64,000 nt of DNA from contig NC_079236.1 of the NCBI RefSeq assembly GCF_028502605.1, forward strand, positions 4,134,596-4,198,595, given 5' to 3'. Below, in pieces: positions 12,362 through 23,454 of the stretch. The DNA comes from Trichoderma breve (Eukaryota > Ascomycota > Sordariomycetes > Hypocreales > Hypocreaceae). The stretch's first letter is position 1, and every line of letters begins with the position of its first letter. The position numbers were made by a program, and so were the translations under genes. The notes beneath the pieces were generated by a model. That model searched no databases and had not been told where the DNA came from. It saw nothing but the letters and a program-made list of their open reading frames with translations.

Positions 12362-14386
12362 TTAGAGCTGAGGTTGAGCTGCTAGTTCATCAGCGACCTC
12401 CTTGGCAACCCGTTGTCCAGCCGTGATAGCACCCTCCATGTAACCCTTCCACTCGTATGCCGTCTCTCCACCCCCAAAATGAATGCTTCCCACGGACTCC
12501 CTGAGAACTGTGCCAAACTTTTTCAGCATACCGGGGCCTAAGGCGCTAGTCGGTGCACCACCGATATATTCTTCCTTTGTCCACTCTACCATGTTGAACT
12601 CTAGGATATTGCGGGCTTTTGCTGCAAGCGAAGAGTTCTCTCCCACAAGCGTTGCCAGATGCTCAATGATGGCTTCTTCGCGCGCTAATTCATCCAACTT
12701 ATGCCACTCGCTGGCGACCTTTCCGGCAATAAAAATCGCCAAGCTGTATTGTTTCTTAGAAAGGTCGCTGATATCCCAGCTGAAACATACGGGGCCAATG
12801 ACTGATTCAAACTTTCCCACAAGCCCTGCCTCTCGCCACCACGGGGACGAGTATGTCAAGATGGCCTTTGCATATATACCTGGTTTTGTTCGAGTGACGA
12901 GAGCTTTCTTGGTAGGCGGCAATGGCGGGGTAAACTGAATGTTAGTATATGTGTTTGTTGGGATGGCAATGATGACTCTTTTCGCCTTGTAGGTTGCGCC
13001 ACTGCTGGTTGTGACGTGAACTTCATTCTTGGCATACTGAGAGATGCTGTCAACTGGGCTGTGAAGCATTACAGAACCAGCAGGTAGGGTGTTTGCTAGA
13101 GCATCAACTATGGATGATGTACCTGAACAAAGACTCTTAGTATGCAACTGGCCCGCTCAAGCAAGAGAACTCACCGGTCTTGATTTTGAGGGACTGAGCG
13201 CCATCATCGCCTTCGCTTACGATGCTCATGTATCCACAGCAAGATTTGAGATAGTCCAAGAAGTAGTGTGCTCCAACATCTTCCGGCTCACAGCCGACAA
13301 CTGCAGAGCACAACAATCGACAAGTTGCCTTAACGGCAGGGTTATCCGCGAGGCCTTTTTGGGCTACCCATTCAGCCAATGTAACATCCTCCTCTTCTGG
13401 AAACTCGTCAAAGAGGCGGATATTACACTTTTCGGCAGCTTCAGCCATGAGAAGAATAAACTTTTGCACCTGTTGAGTATTCTCCTATATCATGAATCTT
13501 ATTAGCTCGGTGGACAGCGGTCGGCAAGCAGCAAAAACTAGGGGGCTCAATGCAATCTTACATTATGAGCTTGATCCATATTGCATCTATAGATTCTCCC
13601 ATCATATCCTTGGTAAATCTGATCGCCTTCTGTGTATTGAGCTTCAGTTTGCAGTCCAAACTTCTGCGTCAGAGCATATATGGTGGGTTGTGTCTTCTTA
13701 TTGATCCATGTTGCACCAAGCTCAACAACTGCGTTCGGATTGGTTCTAAGTCGTTGAGTTCGACTGCGACCTCCAATACGATGTTTGGCTTCCAAAAGAA
13801 TGACCGAGTATCCAGCTTGGTTTAGTTCGTATGCAGCCATGACACCTGAGAAGCCGCCGCCAACCACAACGACATCGGTCTCAACGGTCGGTGTAGAAAT
13901 TGAGGCACTTGAGAGCTTCTGGATCATGTCTCTCTCTGCACACCATGGACGAGAAGCATGGCCGACGCTAGCAATCGCTTCAATCTCAAACTTTGCTTCC
14001 GGGAACGCAAGTTTGGGAACAGGTACGAGCGTTGTCAATGGTTTATTGGCAGAACCATATTTGTCTGTGAGGAGAGCCAAGACTGGTGCAACGAGGTCAT
14101 TAGCTGCAGAGAGGTCCCAGTCAACGACGTAAAAGCGAAGATGAACAATATCTCGAGGGAATGCGCCAGCGGCTTTAAGAACTTTCTCCAAGTTAGCCAC
14201 AGCTTGTTGGATCTGCTCTGCCACAGATGATGGCCAGGTGCCATCGTCGCGCTGTGCAACCTGTCCAGATGTGCGGATGGTTCTCCCAGCACCTTCAATG
14301 CTTATACCATGAGAGTACCACTGAGGATCGGGAAGACCAGTGGGATTCACGAGATTGGAGCTCGGGTGAGTGTCTCGTGGTGCCAT
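12362..14386 (-). CDS. RidA (YjgF) domain fused to flavin amine oxidase
   Basis: Two-domain enzyme of 631 residues. Exons: 14386-13562, 13484-13175 and 13122-12362 (1896 nt). Residues about 10-142 form a RidA/YjgF/UK114 domain, with TSGQVAQRDDG and FEIEAIASVG as its landmarks; free RidA proteins hydrolyse reactive enamine/imine intermediates. Residues about 170-631 are a flavin amine oxidase: GGGFSG and RIGGRSRT bind FAD, WINKKTQPTIYAL follows, and HFGGGETAYEWKGYMEGAI is the C-terminal flavin-binding segment. The oxidase produces an imine and the fused domain could hydrolyse it at once, giving aldehyde or ketone plus ammonia. It sits beside an APC permease and a Zn2Cys6 regulator, which fits uptake and use of an amine as nitrogen source. 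Substrate unknown. Confidence 0.9.
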
Positions 14387-15157
14387 GATGATTGGAAGAT
14401 AGAGAATAGTTTAGAGGAAATTTTGCGATGTAGAACAATTTACTTGCAATGCTCAAATTGTGTTTAATCGATCCTTGATATAGCGGATGCCAGCCCTTTC
14501 ATATATACTTCAGAATTACTCAACACAACATTTCGAGTGAGTTCACATTGGTGATGTTCCAATAGACGTAGTTATTGCTCACACTGTTCACAAATTGATC
14601 ATGATAGTTGCCGAGATGTTGAATCTGGCCACAGGAAGATCTAATCTAAGCTATTTCTTCCTTAGTTCAACGTTATCTAGCCGCGATTATGTCTAGGGTA
14701 AACGAATCGGTAGTCGCAGATTCTCGCTCTGCACTAAACTATGAGGCACAGTGCAACCGTTCCTAGCCTCGTCGACTCTGCACACTCTCTCCATATTCTG
14801 CCCCGCTTTCCGAAGCTTCCAAGAGATTTGTTCATTCAAGCACACCCCGCCTAACACTCAGCTTGAGGTGTCTCATTCGCATCGGCTAATCTTGACAGGT
14901 CCACATGACCCATCATCCTACCGAGGTCTGTCAATTCAAGGTACATTGACCATCCCTTGACCACAAAGTCCCAGCAACGCAATGTGTTGACATCTTGATA
15001 CAGCCAAGGCGACGTCACTTCGGCCACTTCTGCTCGCAGTCCGCGGGTGTGCGCGGGTCCCGAGAAACCCTTTACCTGACATGAACAAATCGGGGAGGAT
15101 TCTAATACGGAGTAGCGGACAACCAAACTCAACATCTAACCTGAAATCTCCCCAAAT
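14387..15157. promoter_or_regulatory. Divergent promoter of amine oxidase and its putative regulator
   Basis: About 770 bases between two divergent start codons. A direct CGG-N5-CGG pair lies at 15108-15118, some 40 bases upstream of the regulator's ATG. CGG triplets are the usual half-sites for Zn2Cys6 proteins, so autoregulation is possible, but such short motifs also occur by chance. Confidence 0.3.
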
Positions 15158-16705
15158 ATGCAGTGTAGAAGGCGGCCCTATGATTACTCCAAACCGCGAC
15201 CAAACTACCCACGGTTCAAGACAGGATGCTTATCTTGCCGCCTGCGAAAGAAGAAATGTGACGAAGTAAAGCCGAGATGCCGGGCTTGTTGTCGAAACCA
15301 CCTTGAATGTCAATGGCCCGACCTCTCTGGAGGAACCAGTCAGCCAAACAGTGGCAGCAAGCCGGCTGGCCGTGGAGCAGTTGTGGAACAATTGCCTATT
15401 GTACGAGACGAGACACAATCGTATTCTCCAATATCGACAGTCTTGCGTCGCCAGTCCCCTACTCATGATCTCCCAATACCAGGGACAGCGTGTAACCTCA
15501 CACAGGTGTCCATTACATTGTTACAGCACTATTCTGAATACACCGCCGGCCTACTTTGCACATCTCCTCCAACCAAAAGCCCATTTATCACCGTCGTCCT
15601 TCCACTGGCTTCCAGTGATGAACTTATTATGCATACGATCCTAGCTCTAAGCGGCACGCATTTAGAGTGCAGACAATCTGTTCGGAATTCTGGCTCCATT
15701 GGAAGTGTTGATCTCGAAATGCAGCGTGCTACTGCTCTGCACTATCAAAACACAATATCAGGCCTGCGGCGAGAATTGCTCAACTTCGATTCCGCAAATG
15801 ACCGGCAACAAGCGAGGCTCTTGTTAATCCTGATTATTGCTTGTCATTACGAAGCTATATCTGGCAATAAGAGCGGAATGATGCTCCAGCATTTGCGTGC
15901 TAGTCGAGAGATAGTCAGGCGACTTCTCACTCAACCTCAAAGAGGTAATATTGACCAAGATTCTCTGGGTTTTAGCCTTGAACTCTACGCCTACTTGTCC
16001 ATCGTCAACTCGCTCGCATCTTATCGAAGTATTGGAAAGCTTGCTCAGCCATACGACACGTTTTTGACTTCGTTGGATGAACTAAGCAGCTACTCGACAT
16101 TTGGCTCAATGTTTGGCGGTTGCCACTCACTATATGAGCTTATTCCCCGCATCAGTCAGTTAGGCGTAGAATATCTCGCAGGACAGAGTATTCTTGGGGA
16201 TGACTGGATACCTGGTGCCGAACTTCAGTCATGCTATAAAGCAATTGAACAGCGCATTATTACTTGGACGATGCCGCCATCCGCAGACTCTTTGGATCAA
16301 CATGAGAATAGCGATATTACAACAGCCGCAGAAGTTATCCGACATGGTCTCTATATATATCTTATGACTTCTTTTTGTGGAGCAGGTCGGCCAGACCCAA
16401 TTTCGCAATTACAAATTGAAGCTCAGGTCGACATCGTCCTGGCTCTAGCCAGTTCAGTAAAAAATATGCGAAGCAGGACAATACTACTGTGGCCATGCAT
16501 TATAGCCGGTTCCTGCATGACCAAAGAGGAGCAGCAAAAACATCTGAAATATGAATTACTACATTCAGGCTTTGACATGAAGCACTTATTCAGTTTGAGT
16601 GAGATGCTAGAGCGAATGTGGAGTGATGATGATGTGAGGGCGTATGGCCCGTACGGGCTATACTTGACGATGGAGAAGAGTAATCACTACATACCTATTA
16701 TGTAG
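15158..16705 (+). CDS. Zn2Cys6 transcription factor, single exon (UGA3/Fungal_trans_2-like)
   Basis: Nuclear regulator of 515 residues without introns. The zinc cluster near residues 25-52 reads CLSCRLRKKKCDEVKPRC followed by RACCRNHLEC, giving the C-x2-C-x6-C pattern twice over, with PRFKTG just before it. The rest resembles the fungal-specific domain found in UGA3-type activators, including HYxNTISGLR-like, LLLILIIACHYEAISGN and LEMYAYLS-like stretches (here LELYAYLS). The divergent arrangement with the RidA-amine oxidase, and the permease beyond it, suggest a pathway-specific activator of amine catabolism. That is inferred from position; yeast UGA3 does control GABA use. The start at 15158 places the cluster at the usual distance from the N-terminus. 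Confidence 0.88.
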   Translation: MQCRRRPYDYSKPRPNYPRFKTGCLSCRLRKKKCDEVKPRCRACCRNHLECQWPDLSGGTSQPNSGSKPAGRGAVVEQLPIVRDETQSYSPISTVLRRQSPTHDLPIPGTACNLTQVSITLLQHYSEYTAGLLCTSPPTKSPFITVVLPLASSDELIMHTILALSGTHLECRQSVRNSGSIGSVDLEMQRATALHYQNTISGLRRELLNFDSANDRQQARLLLILIIACHYEAISGNKSGMMLQHLRASREIVRRLLTQPQRGNIDQDSLGFSLELYAYLSIVNSLASYRSIGKLAQPYDTFLTSLDELSSYSTFGSMFGGCHSLYELIPRISQLGVEYLAGQSILGDDWIPGAELQSCYKAIEQRIITWTMPPSADSLDQHENSDITTAAEVIRHGLYIYLMTSFCGAGRPDPISQLQIEAQVDIVLALASSVKNMRSRTILLWPCIIAGSCMTKEEQQKHLKYELLHSGFDMKHLFSLSEMLERMWSDDDVRAYGPYGLYLTMEKSNHYIPIM

Positions 16706-17420
16706 CTATATAGTTACATTTTTCACAGCTAAGAAAGTTTATAGGTGCAATTATAAGTGGCGATTAAGTAGCCATGTAAATTACGAAATCTTTTCCTCCA
16801 ATAAAGATCTTGTTCACATATTTTGTCTCTCATATACATACAATTTGGATAAGAGAAAAACACAAAACTAGCAGTTTCTTTCTTTTCTTCAAGGCGGCAA
16901 ATCCCCTTCAACCCTAAAGAAAGAAAACGCATACATGCTGACTTTTAAGATGCATGGTGGCCGGAAAAGTGCTCCAGCTTCTCCCGAGCACCCTATATTT
17001 GCTTCATAAGAATCCCGCTGCGATTTGGTGGTCTCCATCGGTGAAACTGCAACGGACATATGAAGTGGGGCTCGTCCGCGGAAGAGTGAGAGGAACCAGG
17101 ATGAGCTGGACTTGAATGGACAAATTTCACATAATTCCCTACTTGGCACAAGCCACAGACGCAGGAGATAAAATGTCAGTAAGCCTATATGAGTGTAATA
17201 GTGAATTCTATCTTGGAGAAGACACGCTGCTTGAAACTAGATGCAAATAACGGCAACGGGTATCTCTGTTAGGAACATCTGACCATCCTCATACTCTGCC
17301 TCACCACCAATAAGCGCTAATTGACAAAGAGTGGTCAGCTTTCCGCCATATATCAAAATTTGATTCTCGTCTGCAATCTTGCTCTTCATGCCTCGACAGG
17401 TTTTCCCTCAGAAGTGTCCG
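16706..17420. other. Convergent 3' spacer, 0.7 kb
   Basis: Between the ends of two convergent genes. The open frames on the minus strand are short and have no family features. No repeats were seen. Confidence 0.5.
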
Positions 17421-19611
17421 TCACGTTGGCAAAACCTGTCGCAATCCACTAAGCAGAGGCGGCATCTCAACAGCGGTAGAGTTGGCTACATTATCTCTTT
17501 TCCCATCTGCACCAGCAATTGACCGCGACTGTCTACTGCCAGTATCAAATATCGTATCAATCTCTTCCAAAGATTTCCCTTTGATTTCAACCCAAAAGTA
17601 CCACTGTTGTTTGTCAGTCGTGCGCATAAGCACAATCGGGGATGACCACAGCTCACAATCAGCGCCACCATTCCAACATCCCACGACGCATTGATAATAT
17701 ACATCTTCCAGCCAATAGTTTGGAGTGCGATGGGTGTAACCAGCACCAATATGGTGCTGATAGCGGTGTAAGCCAATAGCACAAGCTTGCAAGCTGTGAC
17801 GATCAAAACTTACCCACAAAGATTTTGTCCAAGTTGCGTAACCGCCACGGTGTGAGCGCGAATCAAGAAATTCGCAATCTCTGGTGGATAGAGACTGAAC
17901 AATGGCGTCCATGCAATGGAATAGATGCCTTGAAAGAGGAACATTACGGCCACGTTGCCATAGACCAAGGCTTTTGAGGCGTGGTCCGGATCTTCGGCGT
18001 ACTTTTTCGTGAGAAGGCCGATGGTCAAAAGACAGGCAACCAAAAGTGCTTCAGTGATAATGGCAGTCGACTTTCGTCCCCAGCGAGATATGAACTGTGT
18101 CCCTGCAAGTGCGCAAGGAAGGCACCATGCATTTAGGACAATGTTCTAGATGATAATACGTCAGTGCATGCTTGGATACTTTGCTGCTATGGCGAGTTTA
18201 TTTACCGCCTTCAATTGAGATTTGATGTTCGTGATACCCGCAGTCTTAAGTTCGGCGCCAAGATAGAATGTTGCGATAACGTTTCCAGCTGTTGAAGCAA
18301 ATATTCCCGTCGATGAGCCAATCAGGAGCCGTCTTCTTGCCACAGGGTCCTTGACAATGCCCCAGATTGTCACATTGTGCTTCTGCGAGCGCTCTAGCTC
18401 AATGCCCTTGACAATCTGCTCGTATAAAACATTTGATGCCGGATCTTCAATGTTGCCATTAGAGCTAACAAGAGCAACCGCAAGCTGCGCTGCTTCGTGG
18501 TGGCCACGATAAGCCAACCAACGTGGCGACTCAGGACTACGCGTTTTAGCTAGAGCTCTTCTAGCCTGAGAGGGCACAAACAACACACATGAATGGCAGA
18601 AATCCAATACTGAATACAGAGAACATGCCTTGAGCCACGGATGGAAGCCTCCAGGCCCACGACGATTCCCAGGAGCTCGTGCTAAGAGTAATGACCGCAA
18701 TGATTAAAGCACCGACGCTTAGAGTCTAGTTAGAATCCAACCCCAGTTGTTGAAGTGCACTTACTAGTAGAAGTTGTTAAGCATACTAACCCCCCATAAT
18801 CGCCACGTATTTGGAAACGTTTCAGACAGGTACGTTCCGCTTGCAATATTGGCGATCGCAGTTCCAAACCCGACTAACACTCTGGCCACAATAAACATAG
18901 CAACATTTTGAGCTGCCGTCTGAATTGCCATACTGGCAATTGCTATTAGACTGCCCCAGAAGATAGCAGGGCGTCGACCGAAACGATCGCACAGCAAGCC
19001 AGAGCAGGGCGTTGCCAGACAGCCACCAATAAAAATTGCGGCAGTGTGCAAGCCTTTTGTCGTATCATTAAGATCAAAATAATTAATGTATGCGGGTAAG
19101 ATATTAAGGCCATTGAGCATTGATCGGTAGATTCCATAAGTCTAATTCGCATAAGTAAGATCCATAGTGATCATACAGCAGAGCTTTCGAGCCACACACA
19201 GTAGAGATTGCCATTGAAGAAGTCATAAGCAGAATTAGCACCACATTAGATGATACTGGGACATAGGCAGGGAGCCATGTGCCGGATTCAGCTTTTCTAA
19301 GCATGATGGCAGCGTTGAAGGTCACACAATACGCTGCAATAGTGATAGTGAAGTTTTTGTGGCCATCCAGAACTGCTGAACTTGACAATACAGATGTGCT
19401 TTTAGAGAATTTCGGGTGTTGCATCGACTATGAGGGACGTCGCGATCATATAGAGAGCTATGTTCCGAGATCGGCGCGAAGTCGGAGAGCGGGCGCAGTT
19501 GTTGATCTCTATTTCGAGCAACTCGGATACACTTGCCGGAGTAGCGGGCGTCTCTCGGTCAGAGGTAAAAGGATAATACGAGGTGCGTTTGAGTCTAACG
19601 ATATTCCACAC
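17421..19611 (-). CDS. MFS sugar (hexose/lactose-permease type) transporter; 5' end uncertain, possibly defective
   Basis: Sugar-porter family transporter. From 19120 down to 17421 the frame is coherent across five GT-AG introns. The motifs are MLNGLNILPAYINYF, DRFGRRPA, SGTYLSETFPNTWRLWGVSM, PFIPESPRWLAYRGH, LGAELKTAGI, QFISRWGRKST, LFSLYPPEIANF and YFWVEIKGKSLEEID. An upstream frame (19611-19402) encodes a plausible N-terminus ending RNIALYMIATSLIVDATPE. No good GT donor lies there, and about 280 bases separate it from the expected GYD-S-MLNGL junction. In addition, the usual GYD(G/Q)S reads GIYRS here. Either the intron is unusual (non-canonical donor) or the 5' end has been damaged. The body of the gene is well supported; activity is doubtful. 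Confidence 0.72.
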
Positions 19612-20381
19612 AAGTCGTAGAATGCAACCGACAGTACTTAACTAGCTAATGGTATTGTCTACTCTGCCCAAGGTTTGTGCATCCAATTCCAGTCGCCATG
19701 TTAGCTTGTTGCTGTCCTTTCTATGCCGAGATCGTTAACAATATGATGGACTTTCTGACGTTACATTTGGAAATTCATGGTGCGGTGTCTACCACAGGAT
19801 TCGGTCTCGATCCCTTCTGTCTTCCGAGTTTCCGTTGTTTTTACCAGAAACTCTGTCATACAGACCAAGGCTGTATAGTAGTATTTCCTACCTAGGCCCG
19901 TGAACGCGGAAGAAGTCATGCGGAGGTGCGAGGTATACTGCGCCGGTATACAGTTGTCTATAATAAATGTAACATTTGCTGCCTGTAAGCTACGCTATAG
20001 GGACATGTCTCCAGCCTGTAAGTTACTTGAATACTAAACAGAAGATCTTCTTATAGGTCTCATCGTTGCACTTTGCGTTGAGGATATTTATAAATGTATA
20101 GAGATTATATTTCTTACTTAGACAAGAGTGTTAACGAAGCTGTATTAGTTGGTCTATTATATAACTGGGTTTTATTGATAGCTCGGGAAGGTCCTTTGAA
20201 ACTCCTGTGACTATTACCTCAACACAATACTACTTCCCAGCCTGACTTACTACAGCCAAGACTACGGAGGTAGCACGAGCTTATGGTTATATTGTATCTA
20301 GCTAGTCCACCCGCGTTTGTGCTAGAACTAAGTCGCCAGCAAACTGTAAACCGTGACAGAAGTAGTAATATAAATGTATTC
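19612..20381. other. Spacer between sugar transporter start and P450 end
   Basis: About 770 bases, AT-rich from 19960 to 20220. No convincing coding frame, RNA gene or array was seen. It contains the promoter of the transporter. Confidence 0.45.
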
Positions 20382-21914
20382 TTACTGGTCGTCGTCAACC
20401 AACTGACATTCAATCACGCATTTCAACCCCCATGGTACAGCATCATGTGTGCTACATTGCCTCATTGAGGCGTGTGTGGATGACTCTGTCATGACTGTTT
20501 TATACTTTCGATAGAGCCCTGCAATTAGCAATTTGATCTCCATAGTAGCAAGTGCCTTTCCTAAACAGACTCTTCCACCGTATCCAAAAGGGATAAGTTG
20601 ATTCAATCTCTTGTTGAGCATCTCCTCGTCTCCATCGAGCCATCTTTCTGGCAAGAAATGATCTGGGTTTGGGAATATATTCTCATCTCTATGAAGTGCT
20701 GCGACTGAACTTGTGACTATGGTCCCTTCTGGAAGATAGTTGTTTAACAAAGTACGCCCGCCTTCTGGAACAAGGCGCTCAGAACGTCCGCTCGATGCCG
20801 GATGGAGGCGATATACTTCTCGCAAGCATGCTTCCAGAGATGGAACTTGACTATTGACGTCGGCAAATGATACAAGGCCATTCTCTTGTACTGCCAATTC
20901 GTTCAATTCTTTACGTATTTTCTGTTGCCATTCTGGATGCTCAGTCAATCTCCAGACAAGATACGTGGCAGTTACCGCAACAGTAGCCTCAGCAGCATTG
21001 ATATTGTCGAGAATCTCTGCCGCAACGTATAAGTGGTCAGTCGACTGCTTTGGCCTGACATTTTGGAGGTTTGCGAGGATGTGCTGGAGGAGCGAACGCG
21101 AATTATCAAAATCGGGGTCTTTCATTGTTTCGGAAATGCGTTGTTGACACCATGATGCAAGCCTATCCTCCGCCCGAAGGTATGCCAGCCCTGGGCTCAG
21201 CGTATCCAATAGTTTTGAGACGTAATCAAAAAAAATCGGGCAATGAAGGCGAAGTGGCCCAACAAATTGTAAGTGTTTTAGATCCATAACTATCTGACGC
21301 TCTAGACAAACGTTCTCCACAGACTGGGTGCTATGGTGAGGACCTAACACCAAGAATGTGATAATATCAAGAGCGTAACAGTCGGCGAGACTATAAATGT
21401 CTACTGGCGTATCAGGGCTGATCTGCCTCAGGACAGTCTGGGAACGTTCTTGGATATGCTGCTCAATAGCTGGCACGGTATACATGTTTGAAGCCTGGTA
21501 AAATTTGGAGGTTAATTTTCGCTTCGCGCGATGCTCTTCGTGTGACTTCGTCGCAAAAATGGCCCGCCTATTGTACCCTTTGAAGTTATCAAAGTAATTA
21601 CTTTTTGGCCATCGCTGAGTGGCACTGTATATTTCCTTTGTGGCTTCCAAAGTCGCTACCGAAACTTCATTGGGCGCTATACAGATTATCGGCCCATATT
21701 GGTGATGCCATTTCAGAATTTGGTCGTTCCGGCTGTAAGAGAAGTCGTATATAGCCAAGTGCATACTCGTGATTTTTGACAGCAGAGGGCCGGGAACATG
21801 CCGCAGGTGCCCTCGGAGGACATGATAGAACCACTTGAGGACTAGAATACAGCTAATTACCATACCCATCGTGGGAATGGCAATCTGAGAAGAATACTCA
21901 TAGAAGCACCACAT
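20382..21914 (-). CDS. Cytochrome P450 monooxygenase, intronless
   Basis: Microsomal P450 of 510 residues, the usual length. An N-terminal hydrophobic anchor (about residues 12-32, GMVISCILVLKWFYHVL) is followed by the proline-rich hinge HVPGP. The helix-K ExxR is in EACLREVYRLHP, PERW lies in the meander region, and the heme-ligand loop is FGYGGRVCLGKALA near residue 450, with the Cys present. The I-helix segment (NINAAEATVAVTATYLVWR) lacks the common AGxDTT signature, as in some fungal tailoring P450s. The single exon and lack of disruptions suggest an intact gene. The neighbours are a transporter and a decayed aminotransferase, so no pathway can be assigned. Confidence 0.88.
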   Translation of the reverse strand: MWCFYEYSSQIAIPTMGMVISCILVLKWFYHVLRGHLRHVPGPLLSKITSMHLAIYDFSYSRNDQILKWHHQYGPIICIAPNEVSVATLEATKEIYSATQRWPKSNYFDNFKGYNRRAIFATKSHEEHRAKRKLTSKFYQASNMYTVPAIEQHIQERSQTVLRQISPDTPVDIYSLADCYALDIITFLVLGPHHSTQSVENVCLERQIVMDLKHLQFVGPLRLHCPIFFDYVSKLLDTLSPGLAYLRAEDRLASWCQQRISETMKDPDFDNSRSLLQHILANLQNVRPKQSTDHLYVAAEILDNINAAEATVAVTATYLVWRLTEHPEWQQKIRKELNELAVQENGLVSFADVNSQVPSLEACLREVYRLHPASSGRSERLVPEGGRTLLNNYLPEGTIVTSSVAALHRDENIFPNPDHFLPERWLDGDEEMLNKRLNQLIPFGYGGRVCLGKALATMEIKLLIAGLYRKYKTVMTESSTHASMRQCSTHDAVPWGLKCVIECQLVDDDQ

Positions 21915-22719
21915 TGAGTCTTAGCACTTGGTGAACACTGCGTCAGCAAGCGTATTTGGACAACGCTATGTGCGTATTATAACAAATAGTGACGAGGTCT
22001 GGACAGTAATATTTCAGCTTCTCTATGAGAATTCGCGGGTTGCATGAGTCACTTATCTCTTAGACGTGCCTTAAATACTACATAAAGTATGGTACAGCTA
22101 ATATAGAGATCGTCTCAGGCGTGGGCAAATGTCTTGTGCATACCAAGTGCGTAATACACACCCCTTCTCAGACTAGAAGATGATCATGGGAAGCGTGCAT
22201 AGTTTGACTCATACAAGAGTTTGTACAGGGTGGATGCTTAGAAATAACGTAAGGTCCATTTTGATCATTGTCTCATTCGTTGTACATACACTCAGCTAGG
22301 TACAATCATCAGCCATGATCGTCCCAAATGTCTCAGGCAACACGGGATGTTTTTTGCATGAAACCCTTGGCTCTAAGGACTCGTCCGAACTATTCCATAA
22401 TGGGCGTGGTATTCAATGTTCATTCACCTTTCTGGCTGCATTCGAATCAATGTGACAGCATAGCTGCGTAACAATCCCCAGTCCTACAAGTCAACTTTGC
22501 GAGACTGAGTGGGCTGATAAAAATATTCAATGGCTTCCATTCTGGGCCATGCCATCATCAATAATTTCTATTACGTCATTAATTGCGTCCCAATATTTGT
22601 GAAAACTCACCAGGCATCTCCCGTCTTGATGTGTATATATGAGACAGGGGTCAAGTTGTCATTCGCCTGGTGAACAAGAGCCCGACAATTCACCCACCTT
22701 GCTGCGTTCACACTTACTA
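21915..22719. other. Spacer with P450 promoter; no coding gene recognised
   Basis: About 800 bases. The short open frame beginning at 22316 does not resemble the missing N-terminal part of the aminotransferase downstream. The start of the remnant's homology around 22720 may mark a rearrangement breakpoint. Confidence 0.4.
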
Positions 22720-23454
22720 TTCCGCGACTTTGAGTCTTTGTTCAATGGGACGACTAGGGCTACCAAGCTCATTAGCGTCTGCTCTCCGAATAATCCTGTG
22801 GGCATAGTTTTATCAAGTTCGGAAGTTCAGTCGCTTGCATCTCTGGCACAAGTAAACGAACTCTATCTTCTCGTTGACGAAACCTACGCTGATCTCAACT
22901 ACGCATCCACCTCTGCGGATATCGAACTCGTCATTGGATTGGCTGCAAAGTTCGGCGATCATGTTATCAGTGTTTCATCCATGTCAAAGGTCTATGGTGT
23001 TCTTGGCATCCGGATTGGCTGGCTTGCCACAACTAACAACTCTCTACAAGAAACTTTTCTTGCAGCAAAAGAACTTATTAGTATTAGTGGTAGTGTCGTG
23101 GATGAATTTATCGCGGAACAAATTTTCTCACGACGCACTGAGCTTTTATCCAAGACAATTGCTGACATGATTCGCCGAAGAGAGCACGTCGCAAGCTGGG
23201 TGGATCAAGAATCTGAATTTTTAGACTGGGTAGAGCCAGAAGCGGGAATTATGTGTTTCATCAGAGTCAAGAAGGAGCCGGTGGGAGGGCTTGCGGCATT
23301 TTATCAGAGATTGCTCAAAGACCATGGAGTATATGTTGGACGTGGAACTTGATTCAAACAAGGTGATAATTTTTTTCGCTTAGGTTATGGATGGCCGACA
23401 TGGGAAGAATTAGATATAGGTTTGAAAGCCATATCTAAGGCCCTTCCTGGATAG
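22720..23454 (+). pseudogene. Class I/II PLP aminotransferase remnant (5'-truncated, in-frame stop)
   Basis: The C-terminal two-thirds of a fold-type I aminotransferase. Homologous sequence starts at about DFESLFNGTTRATK, then CSPNNPVG, LLVDETYADLNY and the PLP-lysine region SSMSKVYGVLGIRIGW, all well preserved. The roughly 150-180 N-terminal residues of the family are absent upstream. At 23350-23352 a TGA interrupts the frame where the family usually has Trp (GT-stop-FKQG). Beyond it the same frame continues FFRLGYGWPTWEELDIGLKAI to a second stop at 23452-23454. The open part could be translated from an ATG at 22639, but without the N-terminal domain and C-terminal tail it is unlikely to be active. 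A lone sequencing error could explain the stop but not the missing 5' part. Confidence 0.8.
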
